From an uncultured Anaeroplasmataceae bacterium (GTDB taxonomy: Bacteria > Bacillota_I > Bacilli_A > Acholeplasmatales > Anaeroplasmataceae), in assembly GCA_949840955.1 (NCBI GenBank), contig CATKXV010000002.1:220193-284192 (forward strand): DNA of 64,000 nt. Direction: 5' to 3'. Positions 1 to 7,172 of this stretch are shown piece after piece (positions within the stretch are counted from its first letter, which is position 1; each line of letters starts with the position of its first letter). Made by a program: the position numbers and the translations under genes. The notes under the pieces were generated by a model. It saw only the letters and a program-made list of their open reading frames with translations. It did no database searches and was not told the origin of the DNA.

Positions 1-891
1 AGCTAACATAGAATCCCAATTTGGTTCTGTTACATCTGTAGGGAATAACACGAATAAACCACCTGTAATGTCTGTAGCAGTTTCAAATTTACCAGCAGCA
101 TCTACACTAGCCCAAACACCAGTTCCAGCAGTGCCGCCCCATACCCATGCATATGTAATAAATTCTCCTTCAGCTGGCATTGTAGCACCATCTTTTAAAT
201 TATCTGCAAAGGTTGTAACATCCACAGTGAATTCATAAGTATCTCCAATTTCAGGAAGCTCATCTGTAATAATACCATCTCTTATAAATAAATCATTGGA
301 TTGGCCAAGCTTAGCTGGAGATTCCCAACTAGGATTTTGAGTACCCTTTTCAAAGAATACAAATAAGAAGTTTGTACTTCCTGTTGGAACAGTAACAGAT
401 CCGTCCTTACAAGGAACAAAAATATCTGTTGGGTTTCCACCCCATACCCATCCATATAACTCATATTCAGCAGGTAATTCATCAATATCCTTTAAGTTAT
501 TTTGAACAAGCTCCATAGTATAGGTTACTTTATCTCCTTCAATCTCTTGAATAGGTGCTGCAATAACGATATTCATTGTTACAGTAATACCCTCATAAAC
601 AACCTTTATTACATGAGCAGTTTCACTTGCAGTAGATAGCTTTGCATAATCCTCTGCAGGAATCATATCCTTTGTAACTTTAACTTCCTTAGTAGTACCA
701 TCACTCATTGTAACTCTTAAAGTAATATCAGCAATCTTCTGATCTACCTCTGTTGTTAAAATAGAATTTGGTACAGTGTCTGGAATAACACTTACCTTTT
801 CAACCTTTACTTCTCCACTACATGCAACAAATAAGCCACATGTTACTAAAAGCGCAACGGCTGAAAAAAGTCTTCTTAAATTTTTTTTCAT
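1..891 (-). CDS. Lipoprotein with tandem WVWGG repeats, partial (3' end outside window)
   Basis: An open frame of 297 codons starts at ATG 889-891 and runs off the left edge. GGAAAG lies directly before the ATG and AGGAGA further upstream. The protein starts with a basic signal peptide and a lipobox-like LFVAC, with Cys at residue 24, so it should be a membrane-anchored surface lipoprotein. Residues 25-115 are strand-rich. Two related units follow, at about 120-195 and 220-295. Each starts with a Tyr-rich strand and has a WVWGG motif (148-152 and 249-253), a hydrophobic FLFVFF or GLFVLF strand, and an N-P-x-W or P-N-W end. This spacing of aromatic residues is reminiscent of carbohydrate-binding modules, and malQ lies immediately upstream. 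A role in binding starch or maltodextrin is therefore my inference; no family is firmly recognised. Confidence 0.75.
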   Translation of the reverse strand, partial: MKKNLRRLFSAVALLVTCGLFVACSGEVKVEKVSVIPDTVPNSILTTEVDQKIADITLRVTMSDGTTKEVKVTKDMIPAEDYAKLSTASETAHVIKVVYEGITVTMNIVIAAPIQEIEGDKVTYTMELVQNNLKDIDELPAEYELYGWVWGGNPTDIFVPCKDGSVTVPTGSTNFLFVFFEKGTQNPSWESPAKLGQSNDLFIRDGIITDELPEIGDTYEFTVDVTTFADNLKDGATMPAEGEFITYAWVWGGTAGTGVWASVDAAGKFETATDITGGLFVLFPTDVTEPNWDSMLA

Positions 892-1120
892 CTTTCCTCT
901 TTCTCCTGGCATTTTTTTTGTCTTACGGATTTTGCCATATCCACTTTTTCAATTTGTGTAAGACTCACAAATTGCTCAAAACGAGCTTTATATTAAAACC
1001 TAAAAGTAAGTTTTAATTCCAAAACGTGATAATACCCCCCCCGGGCATAAAATGAAGAAAAGAAATTTTCTTCTCCGGGAGAGGCATTTTTAATTTATTT
1101 CATCCATAGTTTATATTTCT

Positions 1121-1149
1121 ATTATATCAAAGATTGTTAGCGTTTTCAA
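1121..1149 (-). promoter_or_regulatory. Promoter of the lipoprotein gene
   Basis: Read on the minus strand, -35 TTGAAA (1144-1149) is followed by a 17-bp spacer and -10 TATAAT (1121-1126). A cre-like site overlaps the -35 box. Confidence 0.75.
1134..1149 (+). promoter_or_regulatory. cre-like catabolite control site
   Basis: The 16 bases TTGTTAGCGTTTTCAA match the Bacillus CcpA consensus WTGNNARCGNWWWCAW at every fixed position. The site covers the -35 box of the lipoprotein promoter, so binding there would repress. CcpA is itself a LacI-family protein, so the site could instead belong to the local LacI-type regulator at 2922-3926. Confidence 0.55.
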
Positions 1150-1219
1150 CAGAAACGTCAATAGTTGACATTTCTGTATCTTTTACGCGAAAAGGAGAAA
1201 ACACAACAACTGCATTATA

Positions 1220-2722
1220 CTAATTTGTTCTGTTATATTTTAAAATATAACCCTTGATTCGAGCTGCAAGCTTATCTGACATTTGATTTTTCAAAATACG
1301 ATAGCTCCAATTTTTAGTTGAAACTGTAGATGGCAGATTCATTCTTGCAGATTCATCCTGTGATAAAAGATCCTGAAAAGGAATAATACAGGTATTGGCT
1401 ATAGAAGCAAAAGCAAGCTCCACGATGGTTTCTGTTACTGCTTCATAGCTATGATCCTTAACTTCTACCCCCAGCTTTAAGCATTCCTCCTTTAAATCAC
1501 TCATAAAGGTATTTAAAGCATCTGGTTCTAAATCCAATATATATTGATACATCGGCATATTGTCATGTGTACCTGTATAAACAATATAATTCTCTTTAAA
1601 ATTAGAAGGCTTATGCTCATTATCTCTACTTCCATCAAAAGCAAATTCTAAAATCTTCATTCCTGGATATGCGGTTTGCTTTAAAAGATTTCTTACATCA
1701 TCATCAATAAAGCCTAGATCCTCAGCAACAATCCGAAGCTCTAATTTATCCTTAAATAAATCAAATTTTGGACCATCCATCCATTCCCCAATACGTGCAT
1801 TAGGCATCCCTGCTGGTATAGCATAATATTGAGCAAAGCCTCTAAAATGATCTATTCTTAAAATATCGTATAAATCAAAGGCCTTTTGAATCCGTTCGTT
1901 CCACCATTGATAGTTTGTTTTTTTCATGTATGTCCAGTCATATACAGGATTTCCCCATAGCTGTCCATCCTCTGTAAAGCAATCTGGAGGACACCCAGCA
2001 ACGAGCTTAGGCTCGTGCTTTTCAGTTAAAACAAATAGCTCTGGATATTTCCAAACCTCTACGCTATCATAAGCAACATATAATGGCATATCTCCCATAA
2101 TTTCTATACTCTTAGATTTTGCATATTGGTGAAGAGCATTCCACTCCTCTAAAAATTCATATTGTGTCCAAATCCAAAATAAATATTCTTGCCTATGCTT
2201 CGTAAGAATTTCTTCCTCTACTTCCTTAGAATATCTTTGATATCTTTCATCCCAAAGATTCCAAGGATGATATTCATGCATAGCCTTAATTGTCATGAAA
2301 ATCGCGAAATCCTTATAATTTCCTTGGTTTTCAAAGGCAATAAAGCTATAATCATTGCAATCAAATTTTTCAAAGGCTAATTTCAAAACCTTTATTTTTT
2401 CTGTAAACAACAAGCTATAGTTTACTTTTACTTCATAATCACTAAATTTTCTAGTCTCATAATCCTTTTTCTTCAGCAGCCCTTTTTTGTGTAAAACATC
2501 AAAGTCAATCAAATAGTAATTCAAGGCTGTTGATGAAACAGATTGATATGGCGAATCCCCATAATTGGTTGGTACAAGGGGTAAAACCTGCCATATCCTT
2601 AGCCCTGCCTTTTCCATCCAATCTACAAAATCGTAAGCGACAGATCCTAAAGTTCCAACACCGTATGGTGATGGCAAAGAAGTGATATGTAAAAGAACTC
2701 CTGCATTTCTATTGAAATTCAT
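1220..2722 (-). CDS. malQ: 4-alpha-glucanotransferase (amylomaltase)
   Basis: GH77 enzyme that transfers maltodextrin segments between glucans in the cytoplasm and releases glucose, in maltose/glycogen use. The protein is 500 residues, the usual size for a bacterial MalQ. It shows the family marks: an N-terminal R-x-A-G-V-L-x-H-x-T-S-L-P-S start, GMPNARIGEWMDGP, the nucleophile region LRIDHFRGF, the acid/base region VAEDLG and the YTGTHDN motif. I start it at ATG 2720-2722, which follows AAAGGAGGAAGA; an in-frame ATG at 2755 lies upstream of this site and is unlikely. It is divergent from the LacI-family gene at 2922, and its promoter carries repeated operator-like sites, so it is probably the main target of that regulator. 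Confidence 0.95.
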   Translation of the reverse strand: MNFNRNAGVLLHITSLPSPYGVGTLGSVAYDFVDWMEKAGLRIWQVLPLVPTNYGDSPYQSVSSTALNYYLIDFDVLHKKGLLKKKDYETRKFSDYEVKVNYSLLFTEKIKVLKLAFEKFDCNDYSFIAFENQGNYKDFAIFMTIKAMHEYHPWNLWDERYQRYSKEVEEEILTKHRQEYLFWIWTQYEFLEEWNALHQYAKSKSIEIMGDMPLYVAYDSVEVWKYPELFVLTEKHEPKLVAGCPPDCFTEDGQLWGNPVYDWTYMKKTNYQWWNERIQKAFDLYDILRIDHFRGFAQYYAIPAGMPNARIGEWMDGPKFDLFKDKLELRIVAEDLGFIDDDVRNLLKQTAYPGMKILEFAFDGSRDNEHKPSNFKENYIVYTGTHDNMPMYQYILDLEPDALNTFMSDLKEECLKLGVEVKDHSYEAVTETIVELAFASIANTCIIPFQDLLSQDESARMNLPSTVSTKNWSYRILKNQMSDKLAARIKGYILKYNRTN

Positions 2723-2765
2723 AGTTCTTCCTCCTTTATTCAAATTATCGTACACTGTATTTCAT

Positions 2766-2794
2766 ATTGTAAAGCGTTTTTATACTCTATGCAA
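2766..2794 (-). promoter_or_regulatory. malQ promoter
   Basis: On the minus strand, TTGCAT (2789-2794), a 17-bp spacer and TACAAT (2766-2771). Both boxes overlap the AAGCGTTTTT repeats. Confidence 0.7.
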
Positions 2795-2802
2795 GCGTTT
2801 TT
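2772..2802. promoter_or_regulatory. Paired AAGCGTTTTT operator-like repeats
   Basis: AAGCGTTTTT occurs twice on the plus strand, at 2772-2781 and 2793-2802. The starts are 21 bp apart, two helical turns, and span the malQ -35/-10 region. The core AGCGTTTT also occurs in the cre-like site at 1134-1149. They are probably sites for the neighbouring LacI-type regulator or CcpA. Confidence 0.5.
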
Positions 2803-2874
2803 TTATCCAATTCGAAACTTTTCAAAAAACGAATATTTTTTTCGAAATTTTTTCGATAAATTTACGAAAAAACA

Positions 2875-2903
2875 TTGATTTTACAAGGTAAATCCACTAT
2901 AAT
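2875..2903 (+). promoter_or_regulatory. Promoter of the LacI-family gene
   Basis: TTGATT (2875-2880), a 17-bp spacer and TATAAT (2898-2903). Several TTCGAAA/TTTCGA motifs lie just upstream at 2811-2866 and could be autoregulatory sites. Confidence 0.75.
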
Positions 2904-2921
2904 CAAGTAGAGGTGTTTTCT

Positions 2922-3926
2922 ATGAAAATAAAAGATATCGCTAAAGAATTACATTTATCCGTCTCTACTGTCTCTAAAGCACTCAATGGTGCATTTGACG
3001 TTTCTAAGGAAACGAAGCAGGTGGTATTAGCTTATGCTAAGGCTCATGGATATAAATCAAGAGATGAGCGCTTGACTGTAAAAACCATACGAAGATTATG
3101 CTTTATTTATGATAATGTCGAACCAACAAGTCAATCGAATATTATCATTCCCCTAGGCTTAGCATTTTCCAATTACGCAAGAGAGCATAACTTTGAGGTT
3201 ATCCAAACTCCTATACAAAATATAACAACTAGCTATAATGAATTTATGAGTCAAAACAATTTTGATGGTGCCTTTATTGCAGGCTTAAACTATAAAAGCC
3301 CACTTCTAAACGAATTAAAAGGCACAGTATATCCTACTGTGCTTTATGATAATATTATGCTTGGAGATATGATTGCAACCATTCACAATGAAAATATAAA
3401 CACCATATCAAAGCTGGTTGAAATTTTAAAACTAAATCATCATACCAATATCGGCTTTATTCATGGAGATAAAAATTCCTTTATCAGCAATGAACGCTTT
3501 GCTGGATACATTATTGGCCAAATGATGAATCATATTGAATATAAGCCAGAATATGTTTATTATGGCGATTTTAGTGAGGAATCTGGATATAAGGCAGCAG
3601 AATATTTTGTAAATACAGATGTAACTGCTGTCGTTTGTGCAAGTGATTTGATGGCGATAGGCTTAATTCGAGGCTTAGAATCCTTTGGACTAAGCGTTCC
3701 TACAGATATTTCAGTAACAGGTTATGATGATATTGATATTTCTAAATATATTCGACCTGCCTTAACAACCGTAAAGCAGGATTTGGATTTGATTGGAGAA
3801 AAGGCCTTTACCCTTTTAACAAGCTTATTAATGAATCGTTCTAGCCAAAGAGTCGTGATTAGTGGGGAATTGATTCATAGAAATTCCATTGCTCCTATGC
3901 GTCCAAGGACAAAATCAGATTCTTAA
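2922..3926 (+). CDS. LacI-family transcriptional regulator
   Basis: A 334-residue repressor-type protein. Residues 1-23 hold the LacI helix-turn-helix (KIKDIAKELHLSVSTVSKALNG), followed by the hinge and a periplasmic-binding-like effector domain ending in the typical DDIDISKYIRPALTTVKQD segment. I use ATG 2922, preceded by GAGGTG at 2910-2915. A GTG at 2913 is in frame but lies inside that ribosome binding site. Its place opposite malQ suggests it responds to maltose or maltodextrin, by analogy with MalR; the ligand is not shown by the sequence. The last 32 bp overlap the 3' end of glmM on the other strand. Confidence 0.88.
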   Translation: MKIKDIAKELHLSVSTVSKALNGAFDVSKETKQVVLAYAKAHGYKSRDERLTVKTIRRLCFIYDNVEPTSQSNIIIPLGLAFSNYAREHNFEVIQTPIQNITTSYNEFMSQNNFDGAFIAGLNYKSPLLNELKGTVYPTVLYDNIMLGDMIATIHNENINTISKLVEILKLNHHTNIGFIHGDKNSFISNERFAGYIIGQMMNHIEYKPEYVYYGDFSEESGYKAAEYFVNTDVTAVVCASDLMAIGLIRGLESFGLSVPTDISVTGYDDIDISKYIRPALTTVKQDLDLIGEKAFTLLTSLLMNRSSQRVVISGELIHRNSIAPMRPRTKSDS

Positions 3927-5187
3927 GTCGCTCTTTAAAATTCATTACTACCTCTGTAGTTTTTGCCATAACACTAATTCGTATACAATCCTCTGTCCCT
4001 GAAGGGCGAACAATGATTTTACAATCATTTGAAGCTTCGTCCTTCATTTTTTTTATTTCCTGTTGTAAAATATTTCCCATTACGATATCCTTGTGTGCCA
4101 CCTGAATGTTCTGAAGATGATTGGGATATAAATCAATTTCTCTACTCCAATCCTCTATTTTTGTATGGGTTTCCTCTAAAATGCGAAGTATGAGCATGGC
4201 ATTTCTTATACCATCTCCTATAAAGGAGGCATCAGATAAAATAATATGACCGCTATTTTCTCCTCCTAAGGATAAATCATATTTTTTAATAGCTTCTAAA
4301 ATATATTTATCTCCAACTGGAGTTTCAATGACATCAATTCCTTTTTTTCTTAAGGCGAGAATAATTCCTGGGTTGCTCATAATGGTTAAAGCAACTCTAT
4401 TCTGCTTTAAGGCATTGTTTTGTTTTAAATAGCAGGCCATAATATAAATAAGTACATCTCCAGAAATCTCTTCTCCTCTTTGATTTAAAAATAATACACG
4501 ATCCCCATCCCCATCAAAGGCAATACCCAAATCACAGTGCTTCTCTTGAACTATTCGAGCAAGTGACTCTAAATGCGTTGAGCCACAATTTTTATTAATA
4601 TTTTTTCCATCTGGCGTATTTCCTATAATTTCCAGCTGGGACGTTACTAGTCCAAAAAGCATAGGTGCTGTTTTATAGGTAGCTCCATTGGCACAATCCA
4701 AACCAATCCTTATCGATGTTGGAACAATATCCTTAGATAGCATCAAATGATATTCCTTAATTGCTTTTGAATTGTAATAAAAATAACCGATGCTCCTTGA
4801 CTCAGGGGAAGGCTGATCCAGCAGCTCTTCAATTTGCTGCTCCATTTCTGCTGCAAGCTTTTCCCCTTTCCATATGAGCTTTATCCCATTATCCGAAAAA
4901 GGATTATGGGAGGCTGTAATCATAATGCCAATAGAGGAATGAATTTTAGTCAAATACATCAGACCTGGTGTAGAAATCACTCCAACATATTCTACATTCA
5001 GCCCTTGAGAAAGACACCCTGCAATCATTTGAAATGCAAGCATATCCTTAGATTCCCTTGTATCTGTTCCTATAAGAACATGCTTCACACCCAAAATAGG
5101 AATCAATTTACTTAATTTTAAAACAAACTCTAGGCTTAAATCCTTTAATGGCTCTCCACGGATTCCATCTGTTCCAAAATACCTCAT
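3895..5187 (-). CDS. glmM: Phosphoglucosamine mutase
   Basis: Converts glucosamine-6-phosphate to glucosamine-1-phosphate on the way to UDP-GlcNAc and peptidoglycan. The protein is 430 residues, slightly short for GlmM (usually about 445-450). It starts RYFGTDGIRG. It has the catalytic phosphoserine loop TASHNP (Ser93), the metal loop DGDGDR (225-230), the sugar-binding GGENSGH motif and the phosphate-binding RPSGTED motif near the C terminus. Its start codon overlaps the stop of the GlmU-like gene (ATGA at 5184-5187), so the two are translationally coupled. Together they would make GlcNAc-1-phosphate. Confidence 0.93.
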   Translation of the reverse strand: MRYFGTDGIRGEPLKDLSLEFVLKLSKLIPILGVKHVLIGTDTRESKDMLAFQMIAGCLSQGLNVEYVGVISTPGLMYLTKIHSSIGIMITASHNPFSDNGIKLIWKGEKLAAEMEQQIEELLDQPSPESRSIGYFYYNSKAIKEYHLMLSKDIVPTSIRIGLDCANGATYKTAPMLFGLVTSQLEIIGNTPDGKNINKNCGSTHLESLARIVQEKHCDLGIAFDGDGDRVLFLNQRGEEISGDVLIYIMACYLKQNNALKQNRVALTIMSNPGIILALRKKGIDVIETPVGDKYILEAIKKYDLSLGGENSGHIILSDASFIGDGIRNAMLILRILEETHTKIEDWSREIDLYPNHLQNIQVAHKDIVMGNILQQEIKKMKDEASNDCKIIVRPSGTEDCIRISVMAKTTEVVMNFKERLKNLILSLDA

Positions 5188-6308
5188 TCCTCATCCACCC
5201 TTTTATATCCATATTTTTTAGCATATTGCTTCTTTATAATTTGTGGAGGTCTAGCAATAGAAAAATCACCCTGATGTAAGCTTGTTACAATCGTGGAGCC
5301 TGCCGCAATAAAGCTATTACTCTCTATGCGAATGGGTGCAATTAAATTGGAATTACACCCAATAAAAGCATTATCTCCTATCCATGTAGAATGCTTTGCC
5401 TTCCCATCATAGTTTACGGTAACCACTCCACAACCAAAATTCACTCCATTCCCACAAGAAGTATCACCTATATAGGTCAAATGAGAGGCATAGGTTTTTT
5501 TCCCTGTTGTACTATTTTTTACTTCCACAAAATTGCCAATCCTATTCCCATCGCCTATAGAGGTATGATTCCTTATATGTGCAAAGGGTCCAATAACAGA
5601 ATCCCTACCTATACAGGACTCCTCAATTACACTATGAGATACCCTAACATTTTCCTTTAAAATAGAATCATATATTTCACAATTCGGACCAATATGAACA
5701 GAATCATAACAAATGGTCTTCCCCCAAATATAAGCTCCTCCCTGAATTACAGCAGTTCCTAAGAAATAGACATCTGGTCCAAGAACAACCGTATCCGGCT
5801 GCATCATATATATTCCACGCTTTACCCAACGCTTTTTGATTTTTTCCTCTAGTTCCTTTGCATATTCAGAAATAAGCTCTACCGTATATACTCTTTTTAC
5901 ACTGTTTATAGACACTTCAAAATGCTGAAGCATATCAAACTCTGTCAAGGAAGTATAAGCCTTCAAATCCTTTAGCTTTACCCAAGCAAAGCAAATTTGA
6001 TGCTTTTTTATCATACCACTTTTATTTGTTGAAGTATGGAAGATTGTGGGTAAGCTTCCCGCTTTTTTATATTTCAAATAGCTTTCCTTCAGTATCCTAT
6101 TGCTGTATAAAACAACATCCTCTGGAAGAATCAGCATATCCTCTTCTTCATCCAAATCAAAGGTGGCTTCTAATAGAGCACCCATATCTATCGTATAGAT
6201 GTGTGTCTTTATAAAAGACTCTAGTTCTTCTTTTATATAATCCTTTAAGGCTTTTCCCAATACTGTAACCTGCTGTAAGCTACGCTTTGATACAATAACT
6301 GCATGCAT
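5184..6308 (-). CDS. GlmU-like glucosamine-1-phosphate acetyltransferase with degenerate uridyltransferase half
   Basis: 374 residues, against about 455 for a full GlmU. From about residue 172 to the end it is a left-handed beta-helix acetyltransferase with strong GlmU marks: IGPFAHIRNHTSIG, GNFVEVKNS, the catalytic His in YASHLTYIGD (His276) and GVVTVNYDG. The N-terminal 170 residues keep only traces of the GlcNAc-1-P uridyltransferase fold, such as LILPEDVVL near 60-67. They lack the LAAGxGTRM nucleotide loop, so UTP transfer is very unlikely. I infer it acetylates GlcN-1-P made by the coupled glmM product, with another enzyme elsewhere forming UDP-GlcNAc. A GAGGGG site precedes the ATG. 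Confidence 0.85.
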   Translation of the reverse strand: MHAVIVSKRSLQQVTVLGKALKDYIKEELESFIKTHIYTIDMGALLEATFDLDEEEDMLILPEDVVLYSNRILKESYLKYKKAGSLPTIFHTSTNKSGMIKKHQICFAWVKLKDLKAYTSLTEFDMLQHFEVSINSVKRVYTVELISEYAKELEEKIKKRWVKRGIYMMQPDTVVLGPDVYFLGTAVIQGGAYIWGKTICYDSVHIGPNCEIYDSILKENVRVSHSVIEESCIGRDSVIGPFAHIRNHTSIGDGNRIGNFVEVKNSTTGKKTYASHLTYIGDTSCGNGVNFGCGVVTVNYDGKAKHSTWIGDNAFIGCNSNLIAPIRIESNSFIAAGSTIVTSLHQGDFSIARPPQIIKKQYAKKYGYKRVDEE

Positions 6309-6343
6309 CTTTATCCCCTCGTATCATTACATAGTATATTAAA

Positions 6344-6373
6344 AAGGTAAAAAGAAAAGACCAAAATTGGTCT
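6344..6373 (-). terminator. Terminator of the two-component operon
   Basis: The hairpin AGACCA/TGGTCT (6358-6373) is followed on the minus strand by TTTTCTTTTT, just after the stop of the response regulator at 6387. Confidence 0.75.
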
Positions 6374-6386
6374 AAAGAAAATAAGT

Positions 6387-7172
6387 TTATTTATGATACA
6401 TTTCATCCAGCATTTGCTGATATTCTAAGGACCAGTCATAGCTAGTCAAAAATTCTCCATAATAGAATTCATTCCTACCTTCTAAGGAATTCCAATAATC
6501 ACAATGAATGTCCTTTTTATTTAAAAACAATACCGCTCTTTTAAAATCCACAAGAGCTTCCAGCTGATAATCCTTTAAGGTTTTCCTTAATCTCCAAACC
6601 GCATCACGATATAAGCTTTTCGCTAGTTCAAGAGGCTTATCAGGCCAAAGGTGACAAATGGCATCTGACATAGTTAAGGACTTTCCATTGTATGTAATTA
6701 ATAAGGCTAGTAATTCCTTTGATTTAAAGGAGCTAAATTTAACGACATTATGATTCACAAAAACATCAAAGGAACCAAAGGTAATGACCTTTATCTGCAT
6801 TGGAGCTGCTTGTGCATTCATTTTTTCAATATAGCAATTGATATCATAGGGCAAAAAGGGCTTATAGCAAAAGCCTAATAAGGCATCTGCGAGCTTTTCT
6901 TTAATGGCTTGTTCATCATGAGTATATGCTGTAATAAATACAATCTTTAAGCCTGGCGCTATTTCAACAAGCCTTTCAGCCAATTCTACCCCATTGATTT
7001 TAGGCATATTGATATCTAAGAATGCCCCTGAAACCTCATTGCTTTTTATATATTCTATAGCATCTAACGGATTATCTAAGAAAAACTTATATTCAATCTT
7101 TATGTCATTTACAACCTCAACCAAGAAATCAGCTAAAGCAATTATTTCATCATCAACAACAATAATTTTCAT
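6387..7172 (-). CDS. Response regulator, receiver plus SARP/OmpR-like DNA-binding domain
   Basis: 261 residues. Residues 1-115 form a complete receiver: acidic pair D7-D8, phospho-acceptor D53 in FLDINMP, switch Thr84 and Lys107-Pro108. Residues about 128-261 hold an OmpR-type winged helix (SKELLALLITYNG... YRDAVWRLRKTL). A short tail, CDYW... GEFLTSYDWSLEYQ, resembles the start of the bacterial transcriptional activator domain of SARP regulators. Its ATG overlaps the kinase stop by 4 bp (ATGA), so the kinase at 7169-9019 is its likely partner. Probable targets are the two promoters with 11-bp-spaced GCACTT repeats at 9894-9923 and 14337-14366. Confidence 0.88.
   Translation of the reverse strand: MKIIVVDDEIIALADFLVEVVNDIKIEYKFFLDNPLDAIEYIKSNEVSGAFLDINMPKINGVELAERLVEIAPGLKIVFITAYTHDEQAIKEKLADALLGFCYKPFLPYDINCYIEKMNAQAAPMQIKVITFGSFDVFVNHNVVKFSSFKSKELLALLITYNGKSLTMSDAICHLWPDKPLELAKSLYRDAVWRLRKTLKDYQLEALVDFKRAVLFLNKKDIHCDYWNSLEGRNEFYYGEFLTSYDWSLEYQQMLDEMYHK

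Larger units (their letters stand above)
892..1219 (-). other. Long structured leader between malQ and the lipoprotein gene
   Basis: This is a 328-base gap without a gene. From the promoter at 1121-1149 the transcript would have a leader of about 220 nt before the lipoprotein ATG. The leader holds a run of eight G (plus-strand C run at 1035-1042) in a very AT-rich context. It also holds a hairpin from GAAGAAAA and TTTTCTTC arms near 1054-1073, closed outside by CCCGG/CCGGG, and an 8-bp perfect hairpin with arms 992-999 and 1010-1017. A short GCTC/GAGC hairpin follows. It matches no riboswitch I know. Confidence 0.45.
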
